From Hahella sp. HN01 (GTDB taxonomy: Bacteria; Pseudomonadota; Gammaproteobacteria; Pseudomonadales; Oleiphilaceae): a DNA stretch of 64,000 nucleotides. Made by a program: the position numbers and the translations under genes. Below the pieces are notes generated by a model. The model did no database searches. It worked only from the letters and a program-made list of their open reading frames with translations, and had not been told where the DNA came from. The stretch is taken from assembly GCF_018986435.1 (NCBI RefSeq), contig NZ_JAHMIN010000009.1, positions 1-64,000 of the forward strand, given 5' to 3'. Below are positions 27,569 to 38,565 of this stretch, one piece after another; positions within the stretch are counted from its first letter, which is position 1, and every line of letters begins with the position of its first letter.

Positions 27569-28758
27569 GTACGTTAACGCTTGTCGCTTCCAAAAATACC
27601 CAGACGATGACGCTGGATATGCCGTTGCTGGGCTCCGCCCTGGCGTTGGCGGCCATTGGCTTGATCATGGTGACCTCGGCGTCGGTTGACTTCGCTGACG
27701 ACGCTAATGGACAGGCCTTGTACTACATGTGGCGGCATTTGTCGTACCTGCTGGCCGGCGTTGCAGTTGGCTTTGTGATTCTGCGGCTGCCTCTGCAATG
27801 GTGGCACAAGCAAAGCTGGATATTGCTGGTGGTGGCGCTGGGCTTCCTGGTGGCGGTGCTGATTCCCGGTATCGGGCGCACAGTTAACGGCAGCACCCGC
27901 TGGATCAGTCTGGGGGTGATCAATATCCAGGCGTCGGAAATCGCCAAAGTGTGTCTGGCGATATACACCGCCAGTTATCTGGTGCGCCGCCTGGACGAAG
28001 TGCGCGGCAGCTGGTGGGGCTTCGCCAAGCCGTTGCTGGTGCTGACGCTGGTGGCGTTGCTGCTGCTGATGGAGCCAGATTTTGGCGCTTTGGTCGTCAC
28101 CATGTGTGCGGTGGTCGGAATGATTTTCTTAAGCGGCGTGGCGTTAAGCCGGTTCGCCGCACTGTTGATGTTCTGCGTGGGTAGCGTGGCGTTGTTGGCG
28201 GTATCACAGCCCTACCGCTTGAAGCGGTTGACGGCTTATACCGACCCTTGGGCGGATCAGTTTGACAGCGGTTATCAGCTGACTCAGGCGCTGATTGCTT
28301 TCGGGCGCGGCGAGTGGAGCGGCGTAGGCCTGGGTAACAGTATACAAAAGCTTTTTTATCTGCCTGAAGCGCATACCGACTTTGTGTTCGCGATTATCGC
28401 GGAAGAGTTGGGTCTGCTGGGTAGCTTGTTGATTATCGTGTTGTTTGGCGTGTTGCTGTGGCGCGGCATGCATGTGTCGCGGATGGCGGAGCGTGCGGGT
28501 CAGCTGTTTAACGCCTACACCGGTTATGGCGTCACGCTGTTGCTGGGCGGTCAGGCGTTGATCAACCTGGGCGTGAACACCGGGCTGTTGCCAACCAAAG
28601 GTTTGACGTTGCCGCTGATCAGTTACGGCGGCAGTAGTTTGATTATCAGTAGCCTGTGCGTGGCGATTTTGCTGCGAATTGGCTCCGAGGCGGTGAGCTG
28701 TGAACAAAATGAAGAGGCTCCGCCAAAAGTGAAAAACCGGGGAGGCGCGCAGCGATGA
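27565..28758 (+). CDS. ftsW: Peptidoglycan glycosyltransferase FtsW
   Basis: FtsW is the SEDS-family glycan polymerase of the divisome and partners with FtsI. The 397-residue protein has about ten membrane helices, with SEDS signatures ARVINGSTRWI-like (GRTVNGSTRWISLG), LMEPDFGALVVTMC, LPEAHTDFVFAIIAEELG and LPLISYGGSSLI. ATG 27565 is chosen because it overlaps the murD stop as ATGA and has AGGG upstream; an ATG at 27550 is also in frame. It overlaps murG by 4 bases. Confidence 0.95.
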   Translation: MSTLTLVASKNTQTMTLDMPLLGSALALAAIGLIMVTSASVDFADDANGQALYYMWRHLSYLLAGVAVGFVILRLPLQWWHKQSWILLVVALGFLVAVLIPGIGRTVNGSTRWISLGVINIQASEIAKVCLAIYTASYLVRRLDEVRGSWWGFAKPLLVLTLVALLLLMEPDFGALVVTMCAVVGMIFLSGVALSRFAALLMFCVGSVALLAVSQPYRLKRLTAYTDPWADQFDSGYQLTQALIAFGRGEWSGVGLGNSIQKLFYLPEAHTDFVFAIIAEELGLLGSLLIIVLFGVLLWRGMHVSRMAERAGQLFNAYTGYGVTLLLGGQALINLGVNTGLLPTKGLTLPLISYGGSSLIISSLCVAILLRIGSEAVSCEQNEEAPPKVKNRGGAQR

Positions 28759-29837
28759 GCGACAAGACTTTCCTGGTTATGGCGGGCGGCACCGGCGGGC
28801 ATGTATACCCGGCTCTGGCGTCTGCGCTGGCGTTGCGTGAACAGGGTGCGAAGGTCGTCTGGCTGGGCGCACGCGGAGGAATGGAGGAGCGTATTATCAG
28901 TCGCACCGACATTCCTATGCGTTTAATCACAATTGGCGGCTTGCGGGGCAAAGGCGCGGCTGCATTGTTGATGGCGCCGGTCAACCTGATGCGCGCCCTA
29001 TGGCAGGCATTTAGCGTATTCCGTAAGGAAAAGCCCGATTGTGTGTTGGGAATGGGCGGATTTGCGTCAGGACCTGGCGGCATCGTGGCCTGTTTGACCG
29101 GTACGCCTCTGGTGATTCACGAACAGAATGCGATTGCGGGAATGACTAACCGTTGGCTGGCTCGCGGCGCGCGCTATGTATTGGAAGCTTTCCCGCAAAC
29201 CTTTGCTCAGGCGCAATCGGTTGTGACCGTGGGTAATCCGGTCAGAGACGAACTGGCGGCGTTGCCCTCGCCGCAGGAGCGGGGAATCGGCTCAAGAAAA
29301 CCCACGCTGCTTATTCTTGGCGGCAGTCGCGGCGCTCTTGCGTTAAATGAAGCGGCGCCTAAAGCGATTGCGGCCTTGCCAGAGGCTTTGCGTCCACGAA
29401 TCGTGCATCAAGCGGGCGAGGGTAAGGACCAAGCCTGTCGCGAGCTTTATGCGAGCTTGGGAGTGGAGGCGGAAGTCCACGATTTTTTACAAGACATGGC
29501 CAGCGTATATGCAAATGCTGACCTGGCTTTATGTCGAGCAGGGGCGTTGACCCTTGCGGAGCTTTGTACTGTGGGATTGGGAGCCCTGCTGGCGCCCTAC
29601 CCACATGCGGTGGACGATCACCAGACCGCGAATGCCCGGCACTTGGAGCAGGCAGGAGCGGCGAAGATATTTCAACAGGATCATTTAACAGTGGAAAGAT
29701 TGGCTGAGACTTTGACTTCCCTGCTCGGGCAGCCGCAAAAACTGCTGGAAATGGCGAACGCCGCACGGACGTTAGCCAAGCCCGAAGCGACCAGAGAAGT
29801 GGTCAAGTATTGTTGGGAGGCATGCGCCAATGACTGA
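28755..29837 (+). CDS. murG: UDP-GlcNAc:lipid I GlcNAc transferase
   Basis: MurG adds GlcNAc to lipid I on the inner face of the membrane, making lipid II. The 360-residue GT28 protein shows [14 protein letters not shown] (residues 9-22), [29 protein letters not shown] and the C-terminal UDP-GlcNAc site [20 protein letters not shown] with [12 protein letters not shown]. The ATG overlaps the ftsW stop (ATGA), and the end overlaps murC by 8 bases. Confidence 0.97.
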   Translation: MSDKTFLVMAGGTGGHVYPALASALALREQGAKVVWLGARGGMEERIISRTDIPMRLITIGGLRGKGAAALLMAPVNLMRALWQAFSVFRKEKPDCVLGMGGFASGPGGIVACLTGTPLVIHEQNAIAGMTNRWLARGARYVLEAFPQTFAQAQSVVTVGNPVRDELAALPSPQERGIGSRKPTLLILGGSRGALALNEAAPKAIAALPEALRPRIVHQAGEGKDQACRELYASLGVEAEVHDFLQDMASVYANADLALCRAGALTLAELCTVGLGALLAPYPHAVDDHQTANARHLEQAGAAKIFQQDHLTVERLAETLTSLLGQPQKLLEMANAARTLAKPEATREVVKYCWEACAND

Positions 29838-31263
29838 GACAACTATGAAGAATACCGTTTGGGGACCGCCCGAAATGCGCCGTATCAGACGCATACATTT
29901 TGTGGGCATTGGCGGTTCCGGTATGTGCGGCATTGCGGAAGTGCTGCTGAACCAGGGTTATGAAATCAGCGGCTCAGATTTGAAAGAGTCCGCAACGACC
30001 AGACGTTTGAGCGATATGGGGGCGATCATCACCTTCGGCCATACCGCGCAGAATATTGCCGGAGCGAATGTGGTGGTGACATCCAGCGCCGTAGCCAAAG
30101 ACAACCCGGAAGTGACGGCGGCCAACGAGCAACGTATTCCGGTCATCGCCCGCGCGGAAATGCTGGCGGAGTTGATGCGTTACCGACATGGCGTCGCCAT
30201 CGCTGGTACCCACGGCAAGACAACGACAACCAGTCTGATGGCGTCCGTTTTAGGTGAAGCGGGTCTGGACCCAACGTTTGTTATCGGTGGTCGTCTGAAC
30301 AGCGCAGGAACCAACGCCAAGCTGGGCGCCTCTCGATATCTGGTGGCCGAAGCGGACGAGAGCGACGCGTCGTTCCTGCACCTGACGCCAATGGTGTCAG
30401 TGGTGACAAACATAGACGCAGACCACATGCACACCTATGGCGGCGACTTTGAGAAGCTGAAGCAGACCTTCGTCGACTTCCTGCATAACCTGCCTTTCTA
30501 CGGCGTGGCGGTGATGTGTTACGACGATCCAGTGGTGCGTGAAATTATTCCTCGTGTAGGGCGTTCCGTCATCACCTATGGGTTTAACGAGAAAGCGGAT
30601 GTGCGGGCCGTGGATATCGCACAGCAGGGGATGCAGACATCCTTTACCGCGAAGCGCCCTGGCGATCAGCCCGACTTGCGCATCAGCCTGAATATGCCGG
30701 GCAAGCACAATGTGCTGAATGCGCTGGCGGTGATAGCGGTAGCGTCTGACGAAGGGATTGCCGACGAAGCGATTGTCTCTGCGCTGAATAAATTTCAGGG
30801 CGTGGGGCGCCGGTTTCAGGTCTACGGAAATTATCCGGTGGCCGAAGGCTCGGTCATGCTGGTTGACGACTATGGTCATCACCCGAGAGAGGTGGACGCC
30901 ACCATCAAAGCCATTCGCGACGGCTGGCCGGATAAGCGTCTGGTGACAGTGTTCCAGCCACACCGTTACACGCGCACCCGCGACCTGTACGAAGACTTTG
31001 TGCAGGTGTTGTCCAAAGTGGACGTGTTGGTGCTGATGGACGTTTATCCCGCGGGAGAAAAAGAAATCCCCGGGGCGGATGGACGCAGTCTCTGCCGCAG
31101 TATCCGGCAGCGTGGACAGCTTGACCCAATATTTATCGAACGTGGGCAGGATGTAAAAGCAGTGTTGAGCGGCGTGCTTCAGGACGGCGATCTATTACTG
31201 ACGCAAGGCGCGGGAGACATTGGCTCAGTGGCCGGGGTATTGGCTGAAGGCGGGCTGCAGTAG
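29830..31263 (+). CDS. murC: UDP-MurNAc:L-alanine ligase
   Basis: MurC adds the first residue, L-Ala, to UDP-MurNAc. The 477-residue protein opens with [17 protein letters not shown], has the ATP loop [18 protein letters not shown], the [12 protein letters not shown] signature and [15 protein letters not shown] in the C-terminal domain. The length matches the family. It overlaps murG, and ddlB follows after 39 bases; murB is not in this cluster, as in pseudomonads. Confidence 0.97.
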   Translation: MTETTMKNTVWGPPEMRRIRRIHFVGIGGSGMCGIAEVLLNQGYEISGSDLKESATTRRLSDMGAIITFGHTAQNIAGANVVVTSSAVAKDNPEVTAANEQRIPVIARAEMLAELMRYRHGVAIAGTHGKTTTTSLMASVLGEAGLDPTFVIGGRLNSAGTNAKLGASRYLVAEADESDASFLHLTPMVSVVTNIDADHMHTYGGDFEKLKQTFVDFLHNLPFYGVAVMCYDDPVVREIIPRVGRSVITYGFNEKADVRAVDIAQQGMQTSFTAKRPGDQPDLRISLNMPGKHNVLNALAVIAVASDEGIADEAIVSALNKFQGVGRRFQVYGNYPVAEGSVMLVDDYGHHPREVDATIKAIRDGWPDKRLVTVFQPHRYTRTRDLYEDFVQVLSKVDVLVLMDVYPAGEKEIPGADGRSLCRSIRQRGQLDPIFIERGQDVKAVLSGVLQDGDLLLTQGAGDIGSVAGVLAEGGLQ

Positions 31264-31275
31264 CGGCTGGCGTAA

Positions 31276-32250
<975 letters not shown>

Positions 32251-32364
32251 CCAGGACGACGATCGACCTGGATGGCAGTCAAGGACGACTGGACAAAATT
32301 GAAATGTACGGACGTGCGTAACGACAGTTGCGCCAAGGCAAGTAACTGAGAGTCGCTACAGCTA

Positions 32365-33204
32365 ATGACGCCAATGAAGAAGCAGCTCGACAAATCGCTT
32401 GGTTCCCGACGCGGCGCAACTGCGACCCGCGCAAGGGAGCGCGCCGACAACCGGAATACCGGGCCGGCTGCGATCGTGCGACTGCTGGCCTTTATCCCGT
32501 GGAATCGGGTACTGCTGCACGTATCGATCTTCTGCTTTTGGCTGTTGGTGTTAAGCGCGTTGATCGCTGGCGTCAAATGGTTGGACCGTCCAGTCGCCAC
32601 GGTTCAGGTGGTCGGTGAGTTGAATTACGTGAGCCGCGGAGAGGTGAAAGAGCTGCTAGCGCCGTTGCTCAACGCCAGCTTTTTCACATCCGATCTGGAA
32701 GGCGTGCGCAAAAGCCTGGAAACCCATCCCTGGATAAAGAGGGCTTCCATCTCGAGATTGTGGCCGGACGCTGTGCAAGTGGATCTGGAAGAGGAAGAGC
32801 CTTTTGTCAGATGGCGCAACCAGGGCTATATCAACGAAGCCGGGCGGTTGTTCGTTAAAGAAACCGGCGTTGTGGTGAACGGCCTGCCTTCGCTGATTGG
32901 ACCGCCGCACAGCGAGCGACTGGTCTTTGATAACTTCCAGAAATGGAAGGCGGAGCTAGCCAAAGTGGGACTGGATGTGAACGGCGTGATTATGGAGTCC
33001 AGAGGCGCATGGCTGATCAGCTTTACGGATGGGTGGGAGCTTAACCTTGGGAAACAGGATGTTGAGGGACGGCTACACCGTTTTACTGTGCTGTTTGATA
33101 AGAAGCTGCACCAGGAGCGAGAAAAAATAGCGAGTGTTGACGCACGATACACCCGGGGGGTGGCGGTGAAATGGAAAGCAGACGTTACTCCGGAACAAGG
33201 TTGA
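32365..33204 (+). CDS. ftsQ: Cell division protein FtsQ
   Basis: FtsQ recruits the FtsL/FtsB complex to the septum. The 279-residue protein has a basic cytoplasmic tail (residues 1-45), one membrane helix (about 50-72), a POTRA domain (about 78-145, VATVQVVGELNYVSRGEVKE) and the FtsQ beta domain (about 146-260). The 114-base gap after ddlB shows no promoter I can support. The gene ends 29 bases before ftsA. Confidence 0.92.
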   Translation: MTPMKKQLDKSLGSRRGATATRARERADNRNTGPAAIVRLLAFIPWNRVLLHVSIFCFWLLVLSALIAGVKWLDRPVATVQVVGELNYVSRGEVKELLAPLLNASFFTSDLEGVRKSLETHPWIKRASISRLWPDAVQVDLEEEEPFVRWRNQGYINEAGRLFVKETGVVVNGLPSLIGPPHSERLVFDNFQKWKAELAKVGLDVNGVIMESRGAWLISFTDGWELNLGKQDVEGRLHRFTVLFDKKLHQEREKIASVDARYTRGVAVKWKADVTPEQG

Positions 33205-33233
33205 ATGTGAACTTTAAGACAGAGTCGAAATAT

Positions 33234-34466
33234 ATGGCGAGTTCGAGTGGGAATATGATTGTGGGGCTGGACATTGGCACATCCAAAGTGGTGGCCATTG
33301 TCGGGCAGAGAAATCAGGAAGGAGCGATTGAAGTCGTTGGCATCGGTTCCCATCCGTCACGCGGACTCAAACGGGGCGTTGTCGTCAATATCGAAACAAC
33401 GGTCCAGGCCATACAACGTGCGGTGGAAGAGGCTGAGCTGATGGCCGGTTGCCGCATTCACTCCGTCTATGCGGGCATCGCCGGCAGCCACATCCGCAGC
33501 ATGAACTCCCACGGCATCGTTGCGGTGCGCGACCGGGAAGTGGTGCAGGCGGATCTGGAACGAGTTCTGGATGCGGCGCAGGCTGTGGCGATTCCCGCTG
33601 ATCAACGTGTGCTTCACGTCGTGCCGCAGGAGTACGTCATCGACAACCAGGAGGGCGTGAAAGAGCCTGTAGGGATGTCTGGCGTGCGCTTGGAAGCCAA
33701 GGTTCATCTGGTTACCTGTGCGGTCAACGCTTATCAGAACATCGAAAAGTGCGTGAAGCGCTGCGGCCTGGAAGTAGACGAAATCATTTTGGAGCAGCTC
33801 GCCTCCAGCTACGCGGTGCTGACGGATGATGAAAAAGAATTGGGCGTGTGCGTTGTCGATATCGGCGGCGGCACGACTGATATCGCAATATTCACGGGCG
33901 GCTCTATTCGCCACACGGCGGTAATCCCTATCGCTGGCGATCAGGTCACTAACGATATTGCGATGGCGTTGCGAACGCCAACGCAGAATGCAGAGGAAAT
34001 CAAAATCAAATACGCCTGCGCGCTGACTCAGCTAGCGGGCGCGGATGAGACGATCAAGGTGCCAGGCGTGGGAGATCGCCCGTCGCGGGACTTAAGCCGG
34101 CAGTCGCTGGCGGAAGTTGTGGAGCCGCGCTATGAGGAGTTGTTCACCTTGATCCAATCAGAGTTGCGACGCAGCGGGTATGAGGATCTCATTGCCGCTG
34201 GCGTCGTGCTCACTGGAGGAACCTCCAGTATGGAGGGGGTCGTGGAGTTGGCGGAGGAGATTTTCCACATGCCGGTAAGGCTGGCGGTGCCGCAGTGGGT
34301 CACCGGCCTGAGCGATGTGGTTAGCAATCCTATGTACTCCACCGCAGTCGGATTACTGCTCTATGGATTTAAACAGCAAGAACTCGGCCGGGGCTCCCAG
34401 CACCGGGGAGAACCTGCAGAAAACCTGTTCCAACGGCTGAAGAACTGGTTTATGGGGAATTTTTAA
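33234..34466 (+). CDS. ftsA: Cell division protein FtsA
   Basis: FtsA is an actin-like ATPase that tethers FtsZ to the membrane. The 410-residue protein starts MASSSGNMIVGLDIGTSKVV, the typical FtsA start; an earlier in-frame start at 33171 lies inside ftsQ and would add 21 atypical residues. Further motifs are CVVDIGGGTTDIAIFTGGS (phosphate 2), VVLTGGTSSMEGVVELAEE (adenosine site) and the C-terminal amphipathic helix NLFQRLKNWFMGNF that binds the membrane. Length is close to pseudomonad FtsA. Confidence 0.96.
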   Translation: MASSSGNMIVGLDIGTSKVVAIVGQRNQEGAIEVVGIGSHPSRGLKRGVVVNIETTVQAIQRAVEEAELMAGCRIHSVYAGIAGSHIRSMNSHGIVAVRDREVVQADLERVLDAAQAVAIPADQRVLHVVPQEYVIDNQEGVKEPVGMSGVRLEAKVHLVTCAVNAYQNIEKCVKRCGLEVDEIILEQLASSYAVLTDDEKELGVCVVDIGGGTTDIAIFTGGSIRHTAVIPIAGDQVTNDIAMALRTPTQNAEEIKIKYACALTQLAGADETIKVPGVGDRPSRDLSRQSLAEVVEPRYEELFTLIQSELRRSGYEDLIAAGVVLTGGTSSMEGVVELAEEIFHMPVRLAVPQWVTGLSDVVSNPMYSTAVGLLLYGFKQQELGRGSQHRGEPAENLFQRLKNWFMGNF

Positions 34467-34557
34467 TCAGCCCAAATAGAGTCAACTCAAAGGTCTATAC
34501 CAACTTGCGGAAATTAGTTTCAGGTCGCAGGTACTATAACGAAGAAGGAGAAGGGGA

Positions 34558-35721
34558 ATGTTTGAGCTCGTAGATAACGTACCACAAAATGCAGTCATTA
34601 AAGTTGTAGGCGTTGGCGGCGGCGGCGGCAACGCAGTTCGTCACATGCTCGCCTCTTCGGTGGAAGGCGTGGAGTTTATCTGCGCGAACACCGACGCTCA
34701 GGCGTTGCGTGATGTCGACGCCAAGCACGTGATTCAACTCGGCGGCAGCGTCACCAAAGGGCTGGGCGCCGGAGCCAATCCAGAAGTCGGTCGTCAGGCG
34801 GCTATGGAAGACAGAGAGCGCATCGCGGAAACGCTGAGAGGCGCGGACATGGTCTTCATTACTGCTGGCATGGGCGGCGGCACCGGAACGGGCGGCGCGC
34901 CGGTTGTAGCGGAAATCGCCCGTGAGATGGGCATCCTGACGGTTGCAGTAGTCACCCGTCCGTTCCCGTTTGAAGGCGGCAAGCGCATGAAAGTTGCGGA
35001 AGCCGGCCTGCGTGAATTGGGACAACACGTCGATTCACTGATTACGATTCCCAACGAGAAGCTGTTAAGCGTCATGGGCAAAAACACCAGTCTGCTGGAT
35101 GCTTTCGCCGCGGCTAACGATGTGCTTTTGGGGGCTGTACAGGGAATTGCGGATTTGATTATCCGTCCTGGAATGATAAACGTAGACTTTGCGGACGTTC
35201 GCACCGTTATGTCCGAGATGGGCATGGCGATGATGGGCACCGGCGTTTCCAGCGGCGACAATCGCGCTCGTGAAGCGGCGGAAAGAGCCGTACGCAGCCC
35301 GCTGCTTGAAGATATCAATCTGCAGGGCGCGCGTGGGATTCTGGTCAACATTACTGCAGGCATGGATCTGTCTTTGGGCGAGTTTTCTGAAGTGGGCGCC
35401 ACCATTGAAGAATTCGCTTCCGACGCTGCGACAGTGGTTGTTGGAACGGTAATCGATCCAGAAATGAAGGATGAGTTGCGGGTGACAGTGGTCGCCACGG
35501 GTTTGGGCGGTGTGCATGACCGGCCGACCAAGGTGGTGGACAACTCTTCCCGGACTATGAACGGCACAACTGATTATCATCAGCTGGAGCGTCCGACTGT
35601 GATGCGTAAACGCGCTACTTCAGTTGTGGGCAATGCGGCGGTGGATCGTCGGGCCGTAGGGGATGAGCAAAACGTGGACTATTTGGACATACCTGCGTTT
35701 TTGCGTCGTCAGGCGGATTAA
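34558..35721 (+). CDS. ftsZ: Cell division protein FtsZ
   Basis: FtsZ is the tubulin-like GTPase that forms the Z ring. The 387-residue protein contains the GTP-binding [18 protein letters not shown] (about 15-32), the tubulin signature [16 protein letters not shown], the [15 protein letters not shown] synergy segment and the conserved C-terminal peptide [14 protein letters not shown] that binds FtsA and ZipA. A strong AAGGAGAAGGGG precedes the ATG, fitting the high expression of this gene. It follows ftsA by 91 bases. Confidence 0.98.
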   Translation: MFELVDNVPQNAVIKVVGVGGGGGNAVRHMLASSVEGVEFICANTDAQALRDVDAKHVIQLGGSVTKGLGAGANPEVGRQAAMEDRERIAETLRGADMVFITAGMGGGTGTGGAPVVAEIAREMGILTVAVVTRPFPFEGGKRMKVAEAGLRELGQHVDSLITIPNEKLLSVMGKNTSLLDAFAAANDVLLGAVQGIADLIIRPGMINVDFADVRTVMSEMGMAMMGTGVSSGDNRAREAAERAVRSPLLEDINLQGARGILVNITAGMDLSLGEFSEVGATIEEFASDAATVVVGTVIDPEMKDELRVTVVATGLGGVHDRPTKVVDNSSRTMNGTTDYHQLERPTVMRKRATSVVGNAAVDRRAVGDEQNVDYLDIPAFLRRQAD

Positions 35722-35746
35722 ATGAGAATGAGTTCGGTCTTTTAGG

Positions 35747-35776
35747 TTGGTGCACCTAATACCTTTCTGGTATGAT
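35747..35776 (+). promoter_or_regulatory. Candidate lpxC promoter
   Basis: TTGGTG (35747-35752) and TATGAT (35771-35776) are separated by 18 bases, about 40 bases before the lpxC ATG. This could let lpxC be transcribed separately from ftsZ. Confidence 0.45.
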
Positions 35777-35814
35777 TTGGCCGAATTTTATCCAGATTTT
35801 GGTAAATCATTGAA

Positions 35815-36723
35815 ATGATAAAACAGCGCACACTTAAAAACATCATCCGAGCCACTGGCGTTGGTCTGCATTCAGGGGAGAAGGTCTACCTGACCTTGAA
35901 ACCGGCCCCAGTGGACACGGGTGTTGTATTCTGCCGTACAGATCTCGATCCTATCGTGGAAATCCCGGCGCGTGCTGAGAACGTAGGCGAAACCCTTCTC
36001 TCTACGACTCTCGTAAAAAACGGAGTGAAGATAGCAACCGTTGAACACTTGCTGTCAGCTCTGGCCGGTCTTGGTATCGATAACTGCTACGTTGAGTTGA
36101 GCGCAGCCGAAGTGCCTATTATGGATGGCAGCGCCGGTCCGTTTGTATTTCTGATTCAATCGGCGGGCATTGCTGAGCAGGACGCGCCCAAGAAATTTAT
36201 CCGCATCAAGCGCGAAGTAACGGTGACTGACGAAGACAAGCGGGCTACCTTTGTACCGTTCGACGGTTTCAAAGTGACTTTTAGCATAGACTTTGATCAT
36301 CCTGTGATCAAAGGCCGCTCACAAGAGACAGTTATCGACTTTTCCAGCACTTCTTTTGTTAAAGAAGTTAGCCGTGCGCGGACATTCGGATTCATGCGCG
36401 ATATTGAAAAATTGCGTGCAATGAATCTGGCTTTGGGCGGCAGCATGGATAACGTTATCGTTGTCGATGACTTCAAAATTCTCAATGAAGACGGCTTGCG
36501 CTACGAAGACGAATTCGTCAAGCACAAGGTGTTGGACGCGATTGGAGATCTGTACCTGTTAGGCAACAGTCTGATCGGTGAGTTTAAAGGGCACAAGTCG
36601 GGTCACGGCTTAAATAACAAACTTCTTCGTGAGCTTATTTCCCAAAAGGATGCTTGGGAGGTTGTGACCTTTGAAGACGCCAGTGAAGCGCCGATTTCCT
36701 ACCTGAAACCAGTGCTGGCCTAA
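35815..36723 (+). CDS. lpxC: UDP-3-O-acyl-GlcNAc deacetylase LpxC
   Basis: LpxC is a zinc enzyme that carries out the committed step of lipid A synthesis in the cytoplasm. The 302-residue protein contains [20 protein letters not shown] (first zinc His), [30 protein letters not shown] and [17 protein letters not shown] (second zinc His and Asp), with [17 protein letters not shown] near the end. The catalytic His and Glu are present. It closes the dcw cluster and converges on dciA with only 5 bases between stops. Confidence 0.97.
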   Translation: MIKQRTLKNIIRATGVGLHSGEKVYLTLKPAPVDTGVVFCRTDLDPIVEIPARAENVGETLLSTTLVKNGVKIATVEHLLSALAGLGIDNCYVELSAAEVPIMDGSAGPFVFLIQSAGIAEQDAPKKFIRIKREVTVTDEDKRATFVPFDGFKVTFSIDFDHPVIKGRSQETVIDFSSTSFVKEVSRARTFGFMRDIEKLRAMNLALGGSMDNVIVVDDFKILNEDGLRYEDEFVKHKVLDAIGDLYLLGNSLIGEFKGHKSGHGLNNKLLRELISQKDAWEVVTFEDASEAPISYLKPVLA

Positions 36724-36728
36724 GATTT

Positions 36729-37172
36729 CTAGTCCGCTGTATGAGTTGAAAGAGCCTCCAGTGCTTTCTTCAACTCAGGGTCGTCACAGAGCTGAGCTTC
36801 TTGTTTGAGAAGCTCAGCATTCTTTTGCGAAATTGGTTTCGCCTTCCTTTTTGTCTTCGCTTTAACTTCCGTTGGCTCCACGCGAATCTTGAACTGATAA
36901 GCAAAATCGAAATCTTTATGCTTGCGTAGTTCCGGTAGAGACGTGTGTTGATTCATGCGCAACTGAGTTGCGGTGACGGCATCGGGGACGGTTACGCGAA
37001 TAACGCCATCTTTAACTGATGACAGAGTTACCTTGCCGCGTAGTTGATTGGGCAGGCATTGTGAGAATATCTGCTGCAGCTTATCCAGTTGCAGAGCCCG
37101 ATGAAAAAGAGACTCCAGCGTAGGGGAGGATGACGACAAAATATCTCCCAGCTTTCGATCTCTATCAGGCAT
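36729..37172 (-). CDS. dciA: DUF721/DciA-type replicative helicase loader
   Basis: DciA-type proteins interact with DnaB and help load it at origins in bacteria without DnaC. The 147-residue protein has the DUF721 domain at residues 10-90 (the LQQIFSQCLPNQLRGKVTL segment), and a basic, low-complexity middle (VKAKTKRKAKPISQK) before an acidic tail. The position between lpxC and secA matches pseudomonads and other gammaproteobacteria where DciA is found. It is transcribed against lpxC. Confidence 0.8.
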   Translation of the reverse strand: MPDRDRKLGDILSSSSPTLESLFHRALQLDKLQQIFSQCLPNQLRGKVTLSSVKDGVIRVTVPDAVTATQLRMNQHTSLPELRKHKDFDFAYQFKIRVEPTEVKAKTKRKAKPISQKNAELLKQEAQLCDDPELKKALEALSTHTAD

Positions 37173-37311
37173 TACAGTTAACCAAAGATTAAAGGTTCGT
37201 TACATTTGCAGACATCAACTATCACAACATCTGTTACAATTTACAAGTATAGTATTTTTAGATAACCTCCGTCGTTTATATAATTCAGGCAACTCAAAAC
37301 CCTGGAAAAGC

Positions 37312-38247
37312 ATGAATATTATCTTCCTGAGAGATGGACATGGTCAGTCACGCGCCCGTTCTATGGGCGCGCGCGCAGTTGTGCTGACGACGGTCCTTGC
37401 GCTGTCTCTGGTGGCTGCATTGTCGGCGGCGGCGTTTTGGCTTGGACGGCAGTCCGCTGCGTCGGACGCTTCTATCACTCCTGAACTGGTTAGAACTTGG
37501 CAGGAAAATCTGAAACAACAGAAAGAAGAAATCCGCACTTATAAGTCGCTTGCGCAACAGAATATAGATGCCCTGACGCTGCGTATGGGCGAGTTGCAGG
37601 CGAGACTGTTGCGCCTTGATGCGCTTGGGCAACGTCTTACCGACGTCGCTGGTCTGGATGAAGGGGAGTTTGACTTCGAATCATCGCCGGCATTAGGTGG
37701 GCCAGAAGAGCCTGCCTTGGAGCAATCTTTTTCTGTTCCTATGTTAACGCAAGTGCTGGAGTCCATTGAGCAGCAGGCTGAGTCCCGTGAGCAACAACTG
37801 CGGGTGATGGATGAGCTATTCGTCAACCAGCGCTTTCAACGAGAACAGTTTGTCGCGGGTCGTCCAATCAAGAAGGGCTGGTTGTCTTCCCATTATGGCT
37901 TTCGTTCAGATCCGTTCACTGGCAAGCGGGCGTGGCATTCTGGCGTAGACTTCGCTGGCAAAGAGGGCAGCGATATCGTTGCGGTCGCTGGTGGGGTTGT
38001 GACCTATTCGGAAGAGCGCTTCGGCTACGGTAATCTGGTTGAGGTTAATCATGGCGGAGGTTTGGTCACTCGCTATGCGCATTGCGCCAAACTCATGGTT
38101 AAAACCGGGGATGTCGTGCAGAAGGGACAAATTTTGGCGAAGATGGGGAGCACAGGGCGTTCTACTGGGCCCCATGTTCACTTTGAAGTTCTTCAGGATG
38201 GGCGTTCTGCAAATCCCACAAAATTTATTCACCGCGCAAGTCGGTAA
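37312..38247 (+). CDS. Membrane-anchored M23 peptidase (LytM-type)
   Basis: The 311-residue protein has an N-terminal membrane helix (about 21-43), a predicted coiled coil (about 58-105, and QQAESREQQLRVMDELF) and a C-terminal M23 domain (about 185-305). The zinc and catalytic residues are intact: HSGVDFA (H-x-x-x-D), YAHC and HVHFE (H-x-H). Such proteins cleave cell-wall cross-links or, when degenerate, activate amidases; this one looks catalytically competent. It lies upstream of secA and divergent from dciA, a context also seen in pseudomonads. Confidence 0.88.
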   Translation: MNIIFLRDGHGQSRARSMGARAVVLTTVLALSLVAALSAAAFWLGRQSAASDASITPELVRTWQENLKQQKEEIRTYKSLAQQNIDALTLRMGELQARLLRLDALGQRLTDVAGLDEGEFDFESSPALGGPEEPALEQSFSVPMLTQVLESIEQQAESREQQLRVMDELFVNQRFQREQFVAGRPIKKGWLSSHYGFRSDPFTGKRAWHSGVDFAGKEGSDIVAVAGGVVTYSEERFGYGNLVEVNHGGGLVTRYAHCAKLMVKTGDVVQKGQILAKMGSTGRSTGPHVHFEVLQDGRSANPTKFIHRASR

Positions 38248-38565
38248 CACTTTTTTAGGGCCTTGATGTAACCCACGTCAAGGCCTTGCGATTACTGGCT
38301 TTCCCCCACATTCAGTCTAGCCAATTTAAGGCGTTTCTATCTCCCTACCGCGCGCATTGCTTGTTACTAGGGGTAACAAGTGTGCACTAATCCCTTTATT
38401 GCTGTAACAAATTGAGGTTAGAATGCGGAGCTTGGAATTACGCTCCCGCTGAATTTATATCTCCTTCGGCAAGGTGGCTCCAAATCCATAAAGTAACGAG
38501 TAAGCGATTCCGCCACGAGCGGAGCCTCCATAAACGCTTCAAAGAGACAGGTAATTTCGTTAGTT
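38248..38565. other. 318-base leader region upstream of secA
   Basis: No secM-like gene is visible. Two hairpins occur: a 10-bp stem GGCCTTGATG/CGTCAAGGCC (38259-38285, one G-U) and an 8-bp stem CTTGTTAC/GTAACAAG (38360-38380). Neither is followed by a T run. A TAGAAT at 38419-38424 with a weak TTTATT 18 bases upstream is a possible promoter. The stretch may control secA, but the mode is not readable. Confidence 0.5.
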
